The notes under the pieces are model-generated. The model was not told where the DNA came from, did no database searches, and saw only the letters and a list, made by a program, of their open reading frames with translations. 57,272 nt of DNA from Paracoccus yibinensis. Lineage in GTDB: Bacteria > Pseudomonadota > Alphaproteobacteria > Rhodobacterales > Rhodobacteraceae. The stretch spans positions 1 through 57,272 of the forward strand of contig NZ_JAVCWH010000014.1 of assembly GCF_030846195.1 (NCBI RefSeq), read 5' to 3'. The position numbers and the translations under genes were made by a program. Shown here piece after piece: positions 37,379 through 46,490 of the stretch (within the stretch, counting starts at the first letter, position 1; every line of letters starts with the position of its first letter).

Positions 37379-37872
37379 ACCTCAAGCGTCGGCAGGTCCG
37401 TCAGCGACACACCCAGCAGCTGCAGTGCGGGAAGCGACACCTGTGATCCGCCGCTGGCAGGGCCATCCAGGGGGATCAGATCGACCTTGGCGGACTTTCC
37501 GGTGGTCGGGTCCACGATCCGGCCGATCCCGCGTTCCTTCACCAAAGGGGTCTTGATCCAGAACCCGCCCTCGGACGGATCGCCAAGGGATGCGATGGTG
37601 CTGCCCAGCCTCGTTTCGGCCGTCTCGGCAGGTTTTGCGGCGGCGGCGCGCTGTTCGGGCGTGGTTGTGTCCAGTTGGGCGGCGGACGCGCGCGCTGCAG
37701 GACGCGGCGCAGGGGCGCGGGTGATGGCGGTGGCCGCCGTGACCTGTTCAGCCGTCATCTGCGTCTGCGGGGCGGCATCGGCAGTGCGGCCTGCCGTCAT
37801 CGGGCCCTGGGTGCAGCCCGCCAGCAGGCCCGCAGTCATGATCAGCGCCGGGGCAACGGTGGTGAAACGCAT
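37366..37872 (-). CDS. Predicted lipoprotein, function unknown
   Basis: 168 residues with a lipoprotein signal (MRFTTVAPALIMTAGLLAGC; lipobox LLAGC, lipidated Cys20). The mature N-terminal half is Ala/Thr/Pro-rich and probably disordered. The C-terminal part (about 95-168: LGSTIASLGDPSEGGFWIKT onward) looks folded, with GRIVDPTTGKSAKVDLIPL and ALQLLGVSLTDLPTLEVYR. This type is widespread in Rhodobacteraceae as a D-galactarate-dehydratase-like annotated lipoprotein, but I cannot assign a role. ATG at 37872 with agaaggg; upstream alternatives lack a leader. Confidence 0.72.
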   Translation of the reverse strand: MRFTTVAPALIMTAGLLAGCTQGPMTAGRTADAAPQTQMTAEQVTAATAITRAPAPRPAARASAAQLDTTTPEQRAAAAKPAETAETRLGSTIASLGDPSEGGFWIKTPLVKERGIGRIVDPTTGKSAKVDLIPLDGPASGGSQVSLPALQLLGVSLTDLPTLEVYRS

Positions 37873-37982
37873 GAATTGTCCCTTCTGTCCCATATTCAGC
37901 TTCAAGCCAGTCTGCATAACCCGACCCGATCCACAACCAGTCGCCGCTTGTCTGCGATCAACTGCGCGCATAGATTAAAGTC

Positions 37983-38990
37983 ATGCAGCAAGCAGCCCCC
38001 CTTATCGACCCTTTCGCACGGCCGATCACCTATCTTCGGGTATCGGTCACGGATCGCTGCGATTTCCGCTGTGTCTATTGCATGGCCGAACATATGCAGT
38101 TCCTGCCCAAGGCCGAGCTTCTGACGCTTGAGGAGCTGGACCGCCTGTGCAGCGCCTTCGTGGGCCTGGGCGTGCGCAAGCTGCGCATCACCGGGGGAGA
38201 GCCGCTGGTCCGTCGCAACATCATGTCGTTCTTCCACGCCATGTCGCGCCACCTGGGCAGGACCCTGGACGAGTTGACGCTGACCACCAATGGCAGCCAG
38301 CTTGGCCGCTATGCCAGCGAACTGGTCGATTGTGGCGTGCAACGGGTCAATGTGTCTCTGGATACGCTTGATGCCGACAAGTTTGCCGCAATCACCCGCT
38401 GGGGACGCCTGCCGCAGGTGCTGGACGGGATCCGTGCCGCGCAAGCCGCCGGCCTGCGGGTCAAGATCAACGCGGTCGCGCTGAAGGGCGTGAACGACAG
38501 TGAATTGTTCGACCTTGTCCGCTGGTGCGGCGACGAGGGCCACGACCTGACCTTCATCGAGGTCATGCCGATGGGCGATCTTGGCAACGAGGATCGGCTG
38601 GACCAGTACTGGCCGCTGTCCGATCTGCGCGCCCGCCTGGCCGAACGCTTCACGCTGATCGACCTGGCGGAACGGACCGGCGGCCCTGCCCGCTATGTCC
38701 GCCTGCAGGAAACCGGCCAGAAGATCGGCTTCATCACGCCGCTGACGCACAACTTCTGCGAAAGTTGCAACCGCGTGCGCCTGACCTGCACGGGCGAACT
38801 CTACATGTGCCTGGGGCAAGAGGATCGCGCCGACCTGCGCGCCCCGTTGCGAGCATCAGCGGACGATGAAGTCGTGAAAGAAGCTATCCGCGCCGCGATC
38901 GCGCACAAGCCCAAGGGCCACGATTTCGACTACTCCCGCCAGACCGTCGCGGGCCAGATGAGCCGACACATGAGCCATACCGGCGGGTAG
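37983..38990 (+). CDS. moaA: GTP 3',8-cyclase MoaA (molybdenum cofactor synthesis)
   Basis: 335 residues. Radical-SAM enzyme for the first step of molybdopterin synthesis. The SAM 4Fe-4S site is Cys26, Cys30 and Cys33 (CDFRCVYC). The second cluster uses the C-terminal [18 protein letters not shown], and the protein ends in the essential Gly-Gly (SHTGG). [10 protein letters not shown] is the SAM-binding GGEP motif. The ribosome-binding site is weak (agattaaag). No other moa gene is nearby. A strong hairpin follows the stop immediately. Confidence 0.95.
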   Translation: MQQAAPLIDPFARPITYLRVSVTDRCDFRCVYCMAEHMQFLPKAELLTLEELDRLCSAFVGLGVRKLRITGGEPLVRRNIMSFFHAMSRHLGRTLDELTLTTNGSQLGRYASELVDCGVQRVNVSLDTLDADKFAAITRWGRLPQVLDGIRAAQAAGLRVKINAVALKGVNDSELFDLVRWCGDEGHDLTFIEVMPMGDLGNEDRLDQYWPLSDLRARLAERFTLIDLAERTGGPARYVRLQETGQKIGFITPLTHNFCESCNRVRLTCTGELYMCLGQEDRADLRAPLRASADDEVVKEAIRAAIAHKPKGHDFDYSRQTVAGQMSRHMSHTGG

Positions 38991-39039
38991 GGTGCGTGCT
39001 TGCACGCACCATGGCTAAGGCAACGATGCGTGCAAGCAC
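38991..39039. terminator. Compound inverted repeats between moaA and ispG
   Basis: Right after the moaA stop, ggtgcgtg (38991-38998) pairs with cacgcacc (39003-39010) around cttg. In addition, the 13-mer gtgcttgcacgca (38996-39008) is perfectly complementary to tgcgtgcaagcac (39027-39039), giving a mutually exclusive longer hairpin. It lies between convergent genes, so a bidirectional terminator is likely, though no T run follows. Confidence 0.55.
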
Positions 39040-39043
39040 ACCC

Positions 39044-40174
39044 CTACTCGGCAGCCGTCTGCGCGCTCGCTTCAGCCTCGATCTTCTCGGCCCGCTCCTC
39101 GACCAGTTGCACGATATGGTCGATCATCTGGTCGTTCGTCATCTTGTGGCTTTGGCGCCCGGCCAGATAGACCATGCCATTGCCCGCGCCGCCGCCGGTA
39201 AAGCCGATATCGGTCATCAACGCCTCGCCCGGGCCGTTCACCACGCAACCGATGATCGACAGCGACATGGGCGTCTTGATGTGTTCCAGTCGCTTTTCCA
39301 ACGCTTCAACGGTTCGGATCACGTCAAAGCCCTGCCGTGCACAGGACGGGCAGGAAATGATCTGCACCCCCCGCGTCCGCAGCCCCAGCGATTTCAGGAT
39401 CTCGAACCCGACCTTGACCTCCTCGACCGGATCGGCGGACAGGCTGACGCGGATCGTGTCGCCGATGCCCATCCACAGCAGGTTGCCAAGGCCAATGGCC
39501 GATTTCACCGTGCCGCCGACAAAGCCCCCGGCTTCGGTAATGCCCAGGTGAATTGGCGCATCAGTCGCATCGGCCAGTTGCTGATAGGCAGCGGCGGACA
39601 GGAACACATCGCTAGCCTTCACGCTGATCTTGAACTCGTGGAAGTCGTTGTCCTGCAGGATCTTGATGTGATCCAGACCGCTTTCAACCATCGCATCCGG
39701 GCAAGGCTCGCCGTATTTTTCCAGCAAATGCCGTTCCAGCGATCCTGCATTCACGCCGATACGGATCGAACAGCCGTGGTCCTTGGCCGCCTTGATGACC
39801 TCGCGCACGCGGGTGGCATCGCCGATATTGCCGGGATTGATGCGCAGGCAGGCCGCACCCGCCTCGGCCGCCTCGATCGCACGCTTGTAGTGGAAATGGA
39901 TGTCGGCCACGATCGGCACCGGGCTTTCGCGGCAAATCTCGCGCAGCGCCCGCGTGGTTTCCTGGTCGGGCGCCGAAATGCGCACGATGTCCGCCCCAGC
40001 ATCGGCCGCGCGGATCACCTGGTCCAGGGTCGCGCGCACGTCATGGCCATTGGTGTTGGTCATGGTCTGCACGCTGATGGGCGCATCGCCCCCTACGGGA
40101 ACGCTGCCCACCATGATCTGGCGCGACTTCCGGCGCTCGATGTTGCGCCAGGGACGGATGGGGTTCAGCGACAT
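39044..40174 (-). CDS. ispG: 4-hydroxy-3-methylbut-2-enyl diphosphate synthase (GcpE)
   Basis: 376 residues. Penultimate step of the MEP isoprenoid pathway, an iron-sulfur enzyme. The N-terminal TIM barrel starts with [20 protein letters not shown], and the C-terminal cluster domain supplies Cys ligands in [13 protein letters not shown] and [13 protein letters not shown]. Length and motifs match bacterial IspG. A gcggagg site precedes the ATG at 40174. Single gene, convergent with moaA. Confidence 0.96.
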   Translation of the reverse strand: MSLNPIRPWRNIERRKSRQIMVGSVPVGGDAPISVQTMTNTNGHDVRATLDQVIRAADAGADIVRISAPDQETTRALREICRESPVPIVADIHFHYKRAIEAAEAGAACLRINPGNIGDATRVREVIKAAKDHGCSIRIGVNAGSLERHLLEKYGEPCPDAMVESGLDHIKILQDNDFHEFKISVKASDVFLSAAAYQQLADATDAPIHLGITEAGGFVGGTVKSAIGLGNLLWMGIGDTIRVSLSADPVEEVKVGFEILKSLGLRTRGVQIISCPSCARQGFDVIRTVEALEKRLEHIKTPMSLSIIGCVVNGPGEALMTDIGFTGGGAGNGMVYLAGRQSHKMTNDQMIDHIVQLVEERAEKIEAEASAQTAAE

Positions 40175-40252
40175 GGATGCCTCCGCAGGTTCGCCCCTTG
40201 CAGATAAGCCATCGCGGCCAAACCGGCAACCGCCGCACAGGGCTTTGATCGT

Positions 40253-40915
40253 TCAGGCAGGCAGGCGGAGCGCCGTCATGACAGATGCCAGCGTGCTGCG
40301 TGGCAACATCAGCAGCATCTTGCCCTCGATCCGCAGGGTCACGACGCCATTGGCCATGTTGGAGGTGCCGACCCGCCCGCCCGGCGCGAACTCGATCCCC
40401 TCGATCGGCCATTCCAGGCCCGTGCTGACTCCGCGTGCCGGTCCCATCGGATAAAGCGACACCCGCGTCCCCGGGATCAGCGGCAGGGTCAGGCGCGGGG
40501 GGGCCACGAACACCACGTCGTCGGATGCAAGCAGGATCACGAGGGGCCGAGGCGTGCTGGCCATGGTGGTCAGCACCGACAGCGTATGATCCAGCCGCAG
40601 CCCGGCAAAGCCGACGGCCATCACGAAGGGCGCGGCAATGCGGCTCAGGCATTTGGCAAAATCGGTGCTGTTCTGTTCGGCCACGTGATGAATGCGCCCC
40701 GCCGGGATCAGCTTGCGCGCGCCCGCCGTGATGCTGTCCAGATCGCCGATCACCCAGTCCGGGGCCTGCCCCAAGGCAAGCGCCCGGTCGGCCCCGCCAT
40801 CAGCGGCCACAAGGGTCGGCGCCACCGCCAGCGCGGTCTGCAGGTCATAAGGGGTCGTCGCGCCGCCCCCGATCACGGTCACCCCTCGATCAGAGATGAC
40901 CAGCGGCGGTATCAT
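40253..40915 (-). CDS. thiN: Thiamine diphosphokinase
   Basis: 220 residues from MIPPLVISDRGVTVIGGGAT. Transfers pyrophosphate from ATP to thiamine. Typical blocks are LVAADGGADRALALGQAPDW (about 49-68), VIGDLDSI (DxD metal site), QNSTDFAKCL and GLRLDHTLSVL. The ATG at 40915 overlaps the stop of the DUF2842 gene in an ATGA arrangement, which decides the start over a longer frame. No thiamine riboswitch was seen upstream, as expected for a salvage kinase. Confidence 0.88.
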   Translation of the reverse strand: MIPPLVISDRGVTVIGGGATTPYDLQTALAVAPTLVAADGGADRALALGQAPDWVIGDLDSITAGARKLIPAGRIHHVAEQNSTDFAKCLSRIAAPFVMAVGFAGLRLDHTLSVLTTMASTPRPLVILLASDDVVFVAPPRLTLPLIPGTRVSLYPMGPARGVSTGLEWPIEGIEFAPGGRVGTSNMANGVVTLRIEGKMLLMLPRSTLASVMTALRLPA

Positions 40916-41124
40916 TCCCCGCGCCCGATGCCGGAAAAGACGCGCTTGAACGGCAGGATCCACAGGATGCCCAAGCCCACATAGACCGCGACCTCGACCA
41001 GGATCGGCTGGCGGCCAAAGCGCGTGTCCATCCAGTTGACCAGCGTCACCGCAGCGACGATGTAAAGCGGCAGGCCGATGACCAGGATCAGCAGCGACAG
41101 CCTCTTGCGTGTCTTCAGGTTCAT
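40912..41124 (-). CDS. DUF2842 domain membrane protein
   Basis: 70 residues with two transmembrane helices (LSLLILVIGLPLYIVAAVTL and ILVEVAVYVGLGILWILPF). Matches DUF2842, a short alphaproteobacterial inner-membrane family of unknown role; the LPFKRVFSGIGRGE end is typical. ATG at 41124 with a perfect ggagg. Translationally coupled to thiN by a 4-nt overlap. Confidence 0.85.
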   Translation of the reverse strand: MNLKTRKRLSLLILVIGLPLYIVAAVTLVNWMDTRFGRQPILVEVAVYVGLGILWILPFKRVFSGIGRGE

Positions 41125-41141
41125 CGCCGCCTCCGTTTCAT

Positions 41142-41190
41142 CTTCTGTGGATAAATATCCCACGGGGGTCCGGGGGTGTGAAACCCCCGG
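41142..41190 (+). repeat. Intergenic hairpin repeat, copy 2 (probable purA terminator)
   Basis: Reads cttctgtggataaatatccc then acgggggt and the stem ccgggggt (41170-41177) / acccccgg (41183-41190). It ends 1 nt before the purA stop codon. Nearly identical to the elements at 2175-2222 and 48242-48290. It likely terminates purA on the minus strand and separates it from the DUF2842-thiN unit. Confidence 0.7.
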
Positions 41191-41191
41191 C

Positions 41192-42484
41192 TTAGTCCGC
41201 GAACGGGTCCGTCACCAGGATCGTATCGTCCCGTTCGGGACTGGTCGAGAGCAGCGCGACCGGGCACTGGATCAGTTCCTCGACGCGGCGCACATACTTG
41301 ATCGCCGCCGCAGGCAGATCGGCCCAGGACCGCGCCCCTTGGGTCGATTCCTGCCACCCCTCCATTTCCTCGTAGATCGGCGTGACCTTGGCCTGCAGCG
41401 CGGCGGCGGTCGGCAGATAATCGTATTTCACGCCGTCGATCTCATAGCCGACGCAGATCTTCAGGGTGTCGAACCCGTCCAGCACGTCCAGCTTGGTCAG
41501 CGCGATGCCGTTGACGCCGCTGATCGCGCAGGTCTGGCGCACCAGCACCGCATCGAACCAGCCGCAGCGCCGCTTGCGCCCCGTGACGGTGCCGAACTCA
41601 TGCCCCCGTTCGCCCAGACGCTGGCCGTCCGCATCATGCAACTCGGTCGGGAACGGCCCTTCGCCCACGCGGGTGGTATAGGCCTTGACGATCCCCAGAA
41701 CGAAGCCGATGGCCGACGGCCCCATCCCGGTCCCGGACGCAGCCATCCCCGACATGGTGGTGGAACTGGTGACATAAGGATAGGTGCCGAAGTCGATGTC
41801 CAGCAGCGACCCCTGCGCGCCCTCGAACAGGATGCGCTTTCCGGCCTTGCGGGCGTCGGCCATGATCTTCCAGACCGGCTGGGCATAGGGCAGCAGCTTC
41901 GGCGCGACCTCCATCAGCCTGGCCTTCAGCTCGGCCCGGTCGATGGGCTCCGCGCCAAGGCCCTGGCGCAGTGCATCGTGATGGGCCAGCAGGCGGTCCA
42001 GGCGCGCATCCAGCGTTTCCTCGTCGCCCAGATCCGCCACGCGGATCGTGCGGCGGCCCACCTTGTCCTCATAGGCCGGGCCAATACCGCGCCCGGTGGT
42101 CCCGATCTTCGCCTTGCCCGCGGCTTCCTCGCGCAGCTTGTCCAGATCCTGATGCAGGGGCAGGATCAGCGGCGTGTTTTCCGCGATCATCAGGTTCTCG
42201 GTCGAAATCCTGACCCCCTGCGCCGACAGCTTGTCGATCTCGGAAAACAGCGCCCAGGGGTCCAGCACCACGCCGTTGCCGATCACGGCCAGCTTGCCTT
42301 CGCGCACGATGCCCGACGGCAGCAGCGACAGCTTGAAGACCGTGTTGCCGATGACCAGCGTGTGCCCGGCGTTATGGCCGCCCTGGAAGCGGGCGATCAC
42401 ATCGGCCCGTTCGGACAGCCAATCGACGATCTTGCCCTTGCCCTCGTCGCCCCATTGCGCGCCGACAACCACCACATTGGCCAT
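41192..42484 (-). CDS. purA: Adenylosuccinate synthetase
   Basis: 430 residues. First committed step to AMP: IMP plus aspartate with GTP. The GTP P-loop is [19 protein letters not shown] (residues 7-25); [23 protein letters not shown] and [13 protein letters not shown] are signature segments, and [16 protein letters not shown] is the NKxD-like guanine site. ATG at 42484 with ggaagg. Ends beside an intergenic hairpin repeat. Confidence 0.96.
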   Translation of the reverse strand: MANVVVVGAQWGDEGKGKIVDWLSERADVIARFQGGHNAGHTLVIGNTVFKLSLLPSGIVREGKLAVIGNGVVLDPWALFSEIDKLSAQGVRISTENLMIAENTPLILPLHQDLDKLREEAAGKAKIGTTGRGIGPAYEDKVGRRTIRVADLGDEETLDARLDRLLAHHDALRQGLGAEPIDRAELKARLMEVAPKLLPYAQPVWKIMADARKAGKRILFEGAQGSLLDIDFGTYPYVTSSTTMSGMAASGTGMGPSAIGFVLGIVKAYTTRVGEGPFPTELHDADGQRLGERGHEFGTVTGRKRRCGWFDAVLVRQTCAISGVNGIALTKLDVLDGFDTLKICVGYEIDGVKYDYLPTAAALQAKVTPIYEEMEGWQESTQGARSWADLPAAAIKYVRRVEELIQCPVALLSTSPERDDTILVTDPFAD

Positions 42485-42624
42485 GAACGGTCCTTCCATT
42501 CCCCGAAAAATGTCCGGTGCAGGGTCTAGCGCAGGACCACGCTGGGGGAAAGCCGCGATTTGCCACCCTTTTCCTTTCGACCTGCAGCGATTAGGGTCTT
42601 CGGCGGACTTGGAAAGGTGCGGGC

Positions 42625-43635
42625 ATGTCGTTTTTCACCAAATTACGCGACCGGCTGACGCGATCGTCTTCGAAGATCGGCGAAGGGCTGGACGGGATCG
42701 TGGACGCCTCGCCTGCTCCGATCGCCGAGCAACCGGCGCCCGCCGCCCCCGCGCCGGGCTTGGTCGGCCGCCTGTTCGGCACCACTCCTGCGCGCCCTGA
42801 GGAACCACGCCGCGCCCTTGACGACGAGATGCTGGAGGAGCTTGAGGACATGCTCGTCCAGGCTGACCTGGGCGTCGATACCGCGCTGCGCGTGACGGCC
42901 AACATCGCCGAGGGCCGGATGGGCCGCCGGGTATCCTCGACCGAACTCAAGGAACTGCTGGCGGGCGAGATCGCCCGGATCATGACCCCCGTGGCCCGCC
43001 CCCTGCCCCTTTACCCGAAGAAGCCGCAGGTCGTGCTGGTCGTGGGCGTGAACGGCGCCGGCAAGACCACCACCATCGGCAAGCTCGCCAGCCAGTTCCG
43101 GGCAGCGGGCAAGTCGGTGATGATCGCGGCGGGCGACACCTTCCGCGCCGCCGCCGTCGAACAGCTCCAGATCTGGGGCAAGCGCGCCGGCGTGCCGGTG
43201 ATGGTCGCAGCCCAAGGCAGCGACCCGGCCAGCCTGGCCTTCGACGCCATGACCCGGGCCGAGGCCGAAGGTGCCGACCTGCTGATGATCGACACGGCGG
43301 GCCGGCTGCAGAACCGCCAGGACCTGATGGAGGAACTGGCCAAGATCGTCCGGGTGATCCGCAAGAAGGATCCGACCGCGCCCCACAACACCCTTCTGGT
43401 GCTGGACGCGACCACGGGCCAGAACGCGCTGAACCAGGTGGAAACCTTCCGCCAGTTGGCCGATGTCTCGGGCCTTGTGATGACTAAGCTGGACGGGACC
43501 GCGCGCGGCGGCGTGCTGGTGGCCCTTGCCGACCGCTTCGGCCTGCCGATCCATGCCATCGGCGTGGGCGAACAGATCGACGACCTGGACGCCTTCGACG
43601 CCAACGACTTCGCCCGTGCGCTCGTGGGCCTCTAA
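42625..43635 (+). CDS. ftsY: Signal recognition particle receptor FtsY
   Basis: 336 residues. SRP-GTPase that docks ribosome-nascent chains at the membrane. A short acidic/Pro-rich N-terminus precedes the NG domain. The P-loop is [15 protein letters not shown] (141-155), followed by [24 protein letters not shown] (G3) and [12 protein letters not shown] (G4). The ATG at 42625 has ggaaagg. The TAA stop at 43633-43635 is partly supplied by an inserted IS630 element: the TA is the IS target site, and the ancestral stop was probably TAG. Confidence 0.96.
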   Translation: MSFFTKLRDRLTRSSSKIGEGLDGIVDASPAPIAEQPAPAAPAPGLVGRLFGTTPARPEEPRRALDDEMLEELEDMLVQADLGVDTALRVTANIAEGRMGRRVSSTELKELLAGEIARIMTPVARPLPLYPKKPQVVLVVGVNGAGKTTTIGKLASQFRAAGKSVMIAAGDTFRAAAVEQLQIWGKRAGVPVMVAAQGSDPASLAFDAMTRAEAEGADLLMIDTAGRLQNRQDLMEELAKIVRVIRKKDPTAPHNTLLVLDATTGQNALNQVETFRQLADVSGLVMTKLDGTARGGVLVALADRFGLPIHAIGVGEQIDDLDAFDANDFARALVGL

Positions 43636-44685
43636 AGCGTTTCGGTAAAAACGTGAATCGCAGGAGGATTCCTGCAAACCCCAGTTTGTGCTCCTCTTGT
43701 TCGGGGGGGATGGATCATCTCAGCACCTTTGCCGAATGCGCTCCAGACGCGGTTTCAGCGGCCTATCGAAGAGGGCCTGAGCGGCCGTGCCGCAGCCATG
43801 CGCCTGAAGCTGCCACCTGCGACAGGCGCACGGTGGGCACGCCTGATATGGACATGCGGTCACCCTCATCCCGCGCCTCAAGGCCGTCCTTTTGGACGAG
43901 GCAAGCTCGCGCCATGCCAGGCGTTTTTCGAGGAACTGGTCACCCCAGGATCCTGACATCACGCTCTTCGAACTGCGCGACGCCCTGGCGATGGCGGAAG
44001 GTGTCGAAGCTCCCCATTCCTCCATTGCCGCGCTGCTGTCGCGGCTCGGCTTCACCTATAGAAAAATCGCTGGTGGCCAGTGAACGGTGCCGCGCAAGGG
44101 CAAAGCAGGCCCGACACGATTGGTTGACGCACCGCTTGCCCGCAATGCGGCGTCAGCCGGAACGGCTTGTGTTCCGTGATGAGGCGTCCATAAAGACCAA
44201 CCTCACCGCCTGCGTGGTCGCGCTCCCTGTGGTGAGCGGCTCGCCATGGACGCGCCCTTCGGACACTGGAACAGCCAGACCTTCATTGCAGGATTGACCC
44301 CCGACGGCCTGATTGCCCCTTGGTCATCAGGGGGGCGATGGACGGGCCTGCCTTCGCCGCCTACGTCGAAAAGGTTCTGGTGCCGGAACTGATGCCTGGC
44401 ACTGTTGTCATCCTGGACAACCTCGCGACATACCGGAACGTCGAGGCAGCCAAGGCCATCAAGCAGGCTGGCTGCTGGTTTCTCTACCTGCTGCCCTATT
44501 CCCCGGACCTGAACCCATCGAGCAGGCGTTCTTGAAGCTCGAAGCGCATCTGCGCAAGGTCGGGGCGCGGATCTTTACCGAACTGTTCAACGCTTCCCGA
44601 GACATCTGCGGAATGTCCACACCCGCTGAGTGCTGGAACTACTTTCAGGCAGCTGGCTATGTCGCAAGTTAATCCCGAAAGGATT
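43635..44685 (+). mobile_element. IS630-family element, decayed, inserted in the ftsY stop codon
   Basis: About 1,051 bp between two TA dinucleotides (43633-43634 and 44686-44687), the expected IS630 target duplication. The left end reads aagcgtttcggtaaaaacgt; the right end on the opposite strand reads aatcctttcgggattaactt. About 15 of the first 21 bases agree, forming imperfect terminal inverted repeats. The transposase inside is broken by several frameshifts, so the copy is immobile. Confidence 0.75.
43710..44672 (+). pseudogene. IS630-family transposase, multiply frameshifted
   Basis: Recognisable pieces in different frames: an N-terminal helix-turn-helix part (EGLSGRAAAMRLKLPPATGA), the join EAPHSSIAALLSRLGFTYRK, then RLVFRDEASIKTNLT, PFGHWNSQTFIAGLTPDGLI, and the DDE catalytic end VVILDNLATYRNVEAAKAIK ... 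LLPYSPDLNP broken before EQAFLKLEAHLRKVGARIF. At least three or four frame changes were needed to read through. It therefore encodes no functional transposase; it remains the only content of the ftsY-hisG gap. Confidence 0.85.
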
Positions 44686-44690
44686 TAGGA

Positions 44691-44752
44691 CTTCTTCATT
44701 GAAATATCCTCGGGGGAATGCGCAGAGCGCGTGGGGGCAGACAGCCCCCGCT
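44691..44752. repeat. Intergenic hairpin repeat, degenerate copy after hisG
   Basis: Follows the IS630 right end with cttcttcattgaaatatcct, then cggggg and a tgggggcagacagcccccg hairpin adjoining the hisG stop. It shares the cttct-gaaatatcc-ggggg-hairpin order with the other family members. With the IS removed it would directly follow the ftsY stop, as copy 1 follows its gene. Probable terminator between convergent ftsY and hisG. Confidence 0.55.
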
Positions 44753-45429
44753 CAGGCCGCCACCCCAAGCTGCGCCAGGAAGGGCCGCACATCGTCCAGG
44801 GCCGCCCGGTTCACGAACAGCGTGGCCTGTGACCGAAGGATCGGCGCGACCCCCAGGATCTTCAGGTTGTTGGCCCGCAGCGTTTCCCCGGACGAGGTGA
44901 TATCGGCCACGGCCTCGGCAGTCTGGTTGGCAACGGTCCCCTCGGTCGCGCCCTGGGAATCGACCAGCTGGTAATCGGCGACCTCGTGCTGGGCCAGCCA
45001 GGCGCGCACCAGTCGGTGATACTTCGTGGCAATCCGCAGGCGGAACCCGTGCGCCGCCCGGAAATCGCGCGCGATCGAGGCAAAGTCGTCCAGATCCTCG
45101 CAATCGCACCAGCATTCCGGCACGGCCAGGATCAGGTCCGCATGGCCAAAGCCCATCGGCGCCACCTCGGCCACGTCAGACCGCCAGCCCGCCAGCTTTT
45201 CCCGCACCAGATCCGTGCCGGTGACGCCCAGTTCGATCCGCCCTGCGGCAAGCTCTCGCGGGATCTCGCCCGCCGACAGCAGGACCAGCGATACCCCTTC
45301 GGCACCCTGAACCCGGCCCGCATATTCGCGATCCGATCCGCTGCGCGACAGGGTCACGCCCCGCGCGGCGAACCAGTCGAAGGTCTGTTCCATGAGCCGC
45401 CCCTTGGACGGCACACCCAGCCGGATCAT
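44752..45429 (-). CDS. hisG: ATP phosphoribosyltransferase, catalytic subunit (short form)
   Basis: 225 residues, the short HisG_S type that lacks the regulatory ACT domain and requires HisZ. First step of histidine synthesis. [20 protein letters not shown] starts the periplasmic-binding-like fold; SQGATEGTVANQTAEAVADI includes the PRPP-binding loop. It overlaps hisZ by 4 nt (ATGA), consistent with a joint HisG/HisZ complex. Confidence 0.93.
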   Translation of the reverse strand: MIRLGVPSKGRLMEQTFDWFAARGVTLSRSGSDREYAGRVQGAEGVSLVLLSAGEIPRELAAGRIELGVTGTDLVREKLAGWRSDVAEVAPMGFGHADLILAVPECWCDCEDLDDFASIARDFRAAHGFRLRIATKYHRLVRAWLAQHEVADYQLVDSQGATEGTVANQTAEAVADITSSGETLRANNLKILGVAPILRSQATLFVNRAALDDVRPFLAQLGVAA

Positions 45430-46490
45430 GCGGCCTCCAGTTCGGCAACAAGGCCGGGGCGGATGATGCCGCCCACGGCGGGGATGGCGCGACCGCCGCG
45501 GCCCAGAACGGCGGTCAGCGCGTCATAGCGTCCGCCGGTGGCAACGGGCGGCCAACCCGGGTGATCCGGCGCGAGGAAGCTGAAGGTGAAGCCGTCGTAA
45601 TATTCCATCGTGCGATGACCATGGCTTGCATCGAACAGGATGCTGTCCGGCGCGATGCCCCCATCGACCAGCATCCCTGCCCGTTCCTCGACACGCCCGA
45701 TGGCGGGCGCAAGGTCGGGCCACTCCCGCGACAAGTCCGACAGTTGCGCCAAGGCATCCGGCATGGGCGCGCTGATGGCGAACAGCCGTTCCAGCCGCGT
45801 GGTCCACCGGGGGTCCAGCGGCGGCGCATCCTGATCGGCCCTCAGCCGGGCCATGCGCCGCTCCATCTCGTCCTCGGACCGCAGCCCTGCCCAGGGGGCG
45901 GCGCTTTCCGCAAAGGCGCGCAGGGCGACAGGCTGCGAAAACCGCGCCAGCAGGCGGCCAAAGCGTCCGGGCCGCCAGACATGATGCAGCAGCGCATCAC
46001 GCCGCGCATCCGACAGCGGCAGCGCACGCACGGCATCCATCACCAAGCCCATATCGCCCGTCACGGCATGCAGGCCATATGGCGCCAGCAGCCGGTGGAA
46101 CAGCGCGAAGACCTCGGCGTCGGCCTGGGGATCATGGGCGAACAGCTCGAACCCGGCTTGCAGATATTCGTTGTCGCGCGGATTGGCGGGGCGTTCGTCA
46201 CCCGGATCCTGCTTGCGGAACACCTCGCCCAGATAGCAGTATCGCGCGGGTTCCGCCCCGTTCGCCATGTGCATCTGCACGACAGGAACGGTAAAATCGG
46301 GCCGCAGCATGACCTCGCCCCGCAAGGGATCGGTCGAGGTATAGGCCCGCGCGCGGATATCCTCGCCATACAGATCCAGCAGCGTATCGGCGGGCAGCAG
46401 GATATCGGGCGCGACCTCGGCCGCGCCTGCCTCGCGGAAAGCTTGCAGAAAACGCTGGCCGATGGCTTGCTTGTCGCGCTTGGGGATCAT
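45426..46490 (-). CDS. hisZ: ATP phosphoribosyltransferase regulatory subunit
   Basis: 354 residues. HisRS-like paralogue without aminoacylation that assembles with short HisG and mediates histidine feedback. Class II synthetase-type motifs remain: [18 protein letters not shown] and [15 protein letters not shown] (motif 2-like), plus [20 protein letters not shown] at the C-terminus. MIPKRDK is chosen because the ATG overlaps the hisS stop in ATGA; a longer frame would run into hisS. Confidence 0.92.
   Translation of the reverse strand: MIPKRDKQAIGQRFLQAFREAGAAEVAPDILLPADTLLDLYGEDIRARAYTSTDPLRGEVMLRPDFTVPVVQMHMANGAEPARYCYLGEVFRKQDPGDERPANPRDNEYLQAGFELFAHDPQADAEVFALFHRLLAPYGLHAVTGDMGLVMDAVRALPLSDARRDALLHHVWRPGRFGRLLARFSQPVALRAFAESAAPWAGLRSEDEMERRMARLRADQDAPPLDPRWTTRLERLFAISAPMPDALAQLSDLSREWPDLAPAIGRVEERAGMLVDGGIAPDSILFDASHGHRTMEYYDGFTFSFLAPDHPGWPPVATGGRYDALTAVLGRGGRAIPAVGGIIRPGLVAELEAA

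Noticed and set aside
40912..41124. Thiamine riboswitch before DUF2842-thiN
   Set aside because: No TPP-aptamer consensus was seen in the short upstream gap, which is occupied by the intergenic hairpin repeat.
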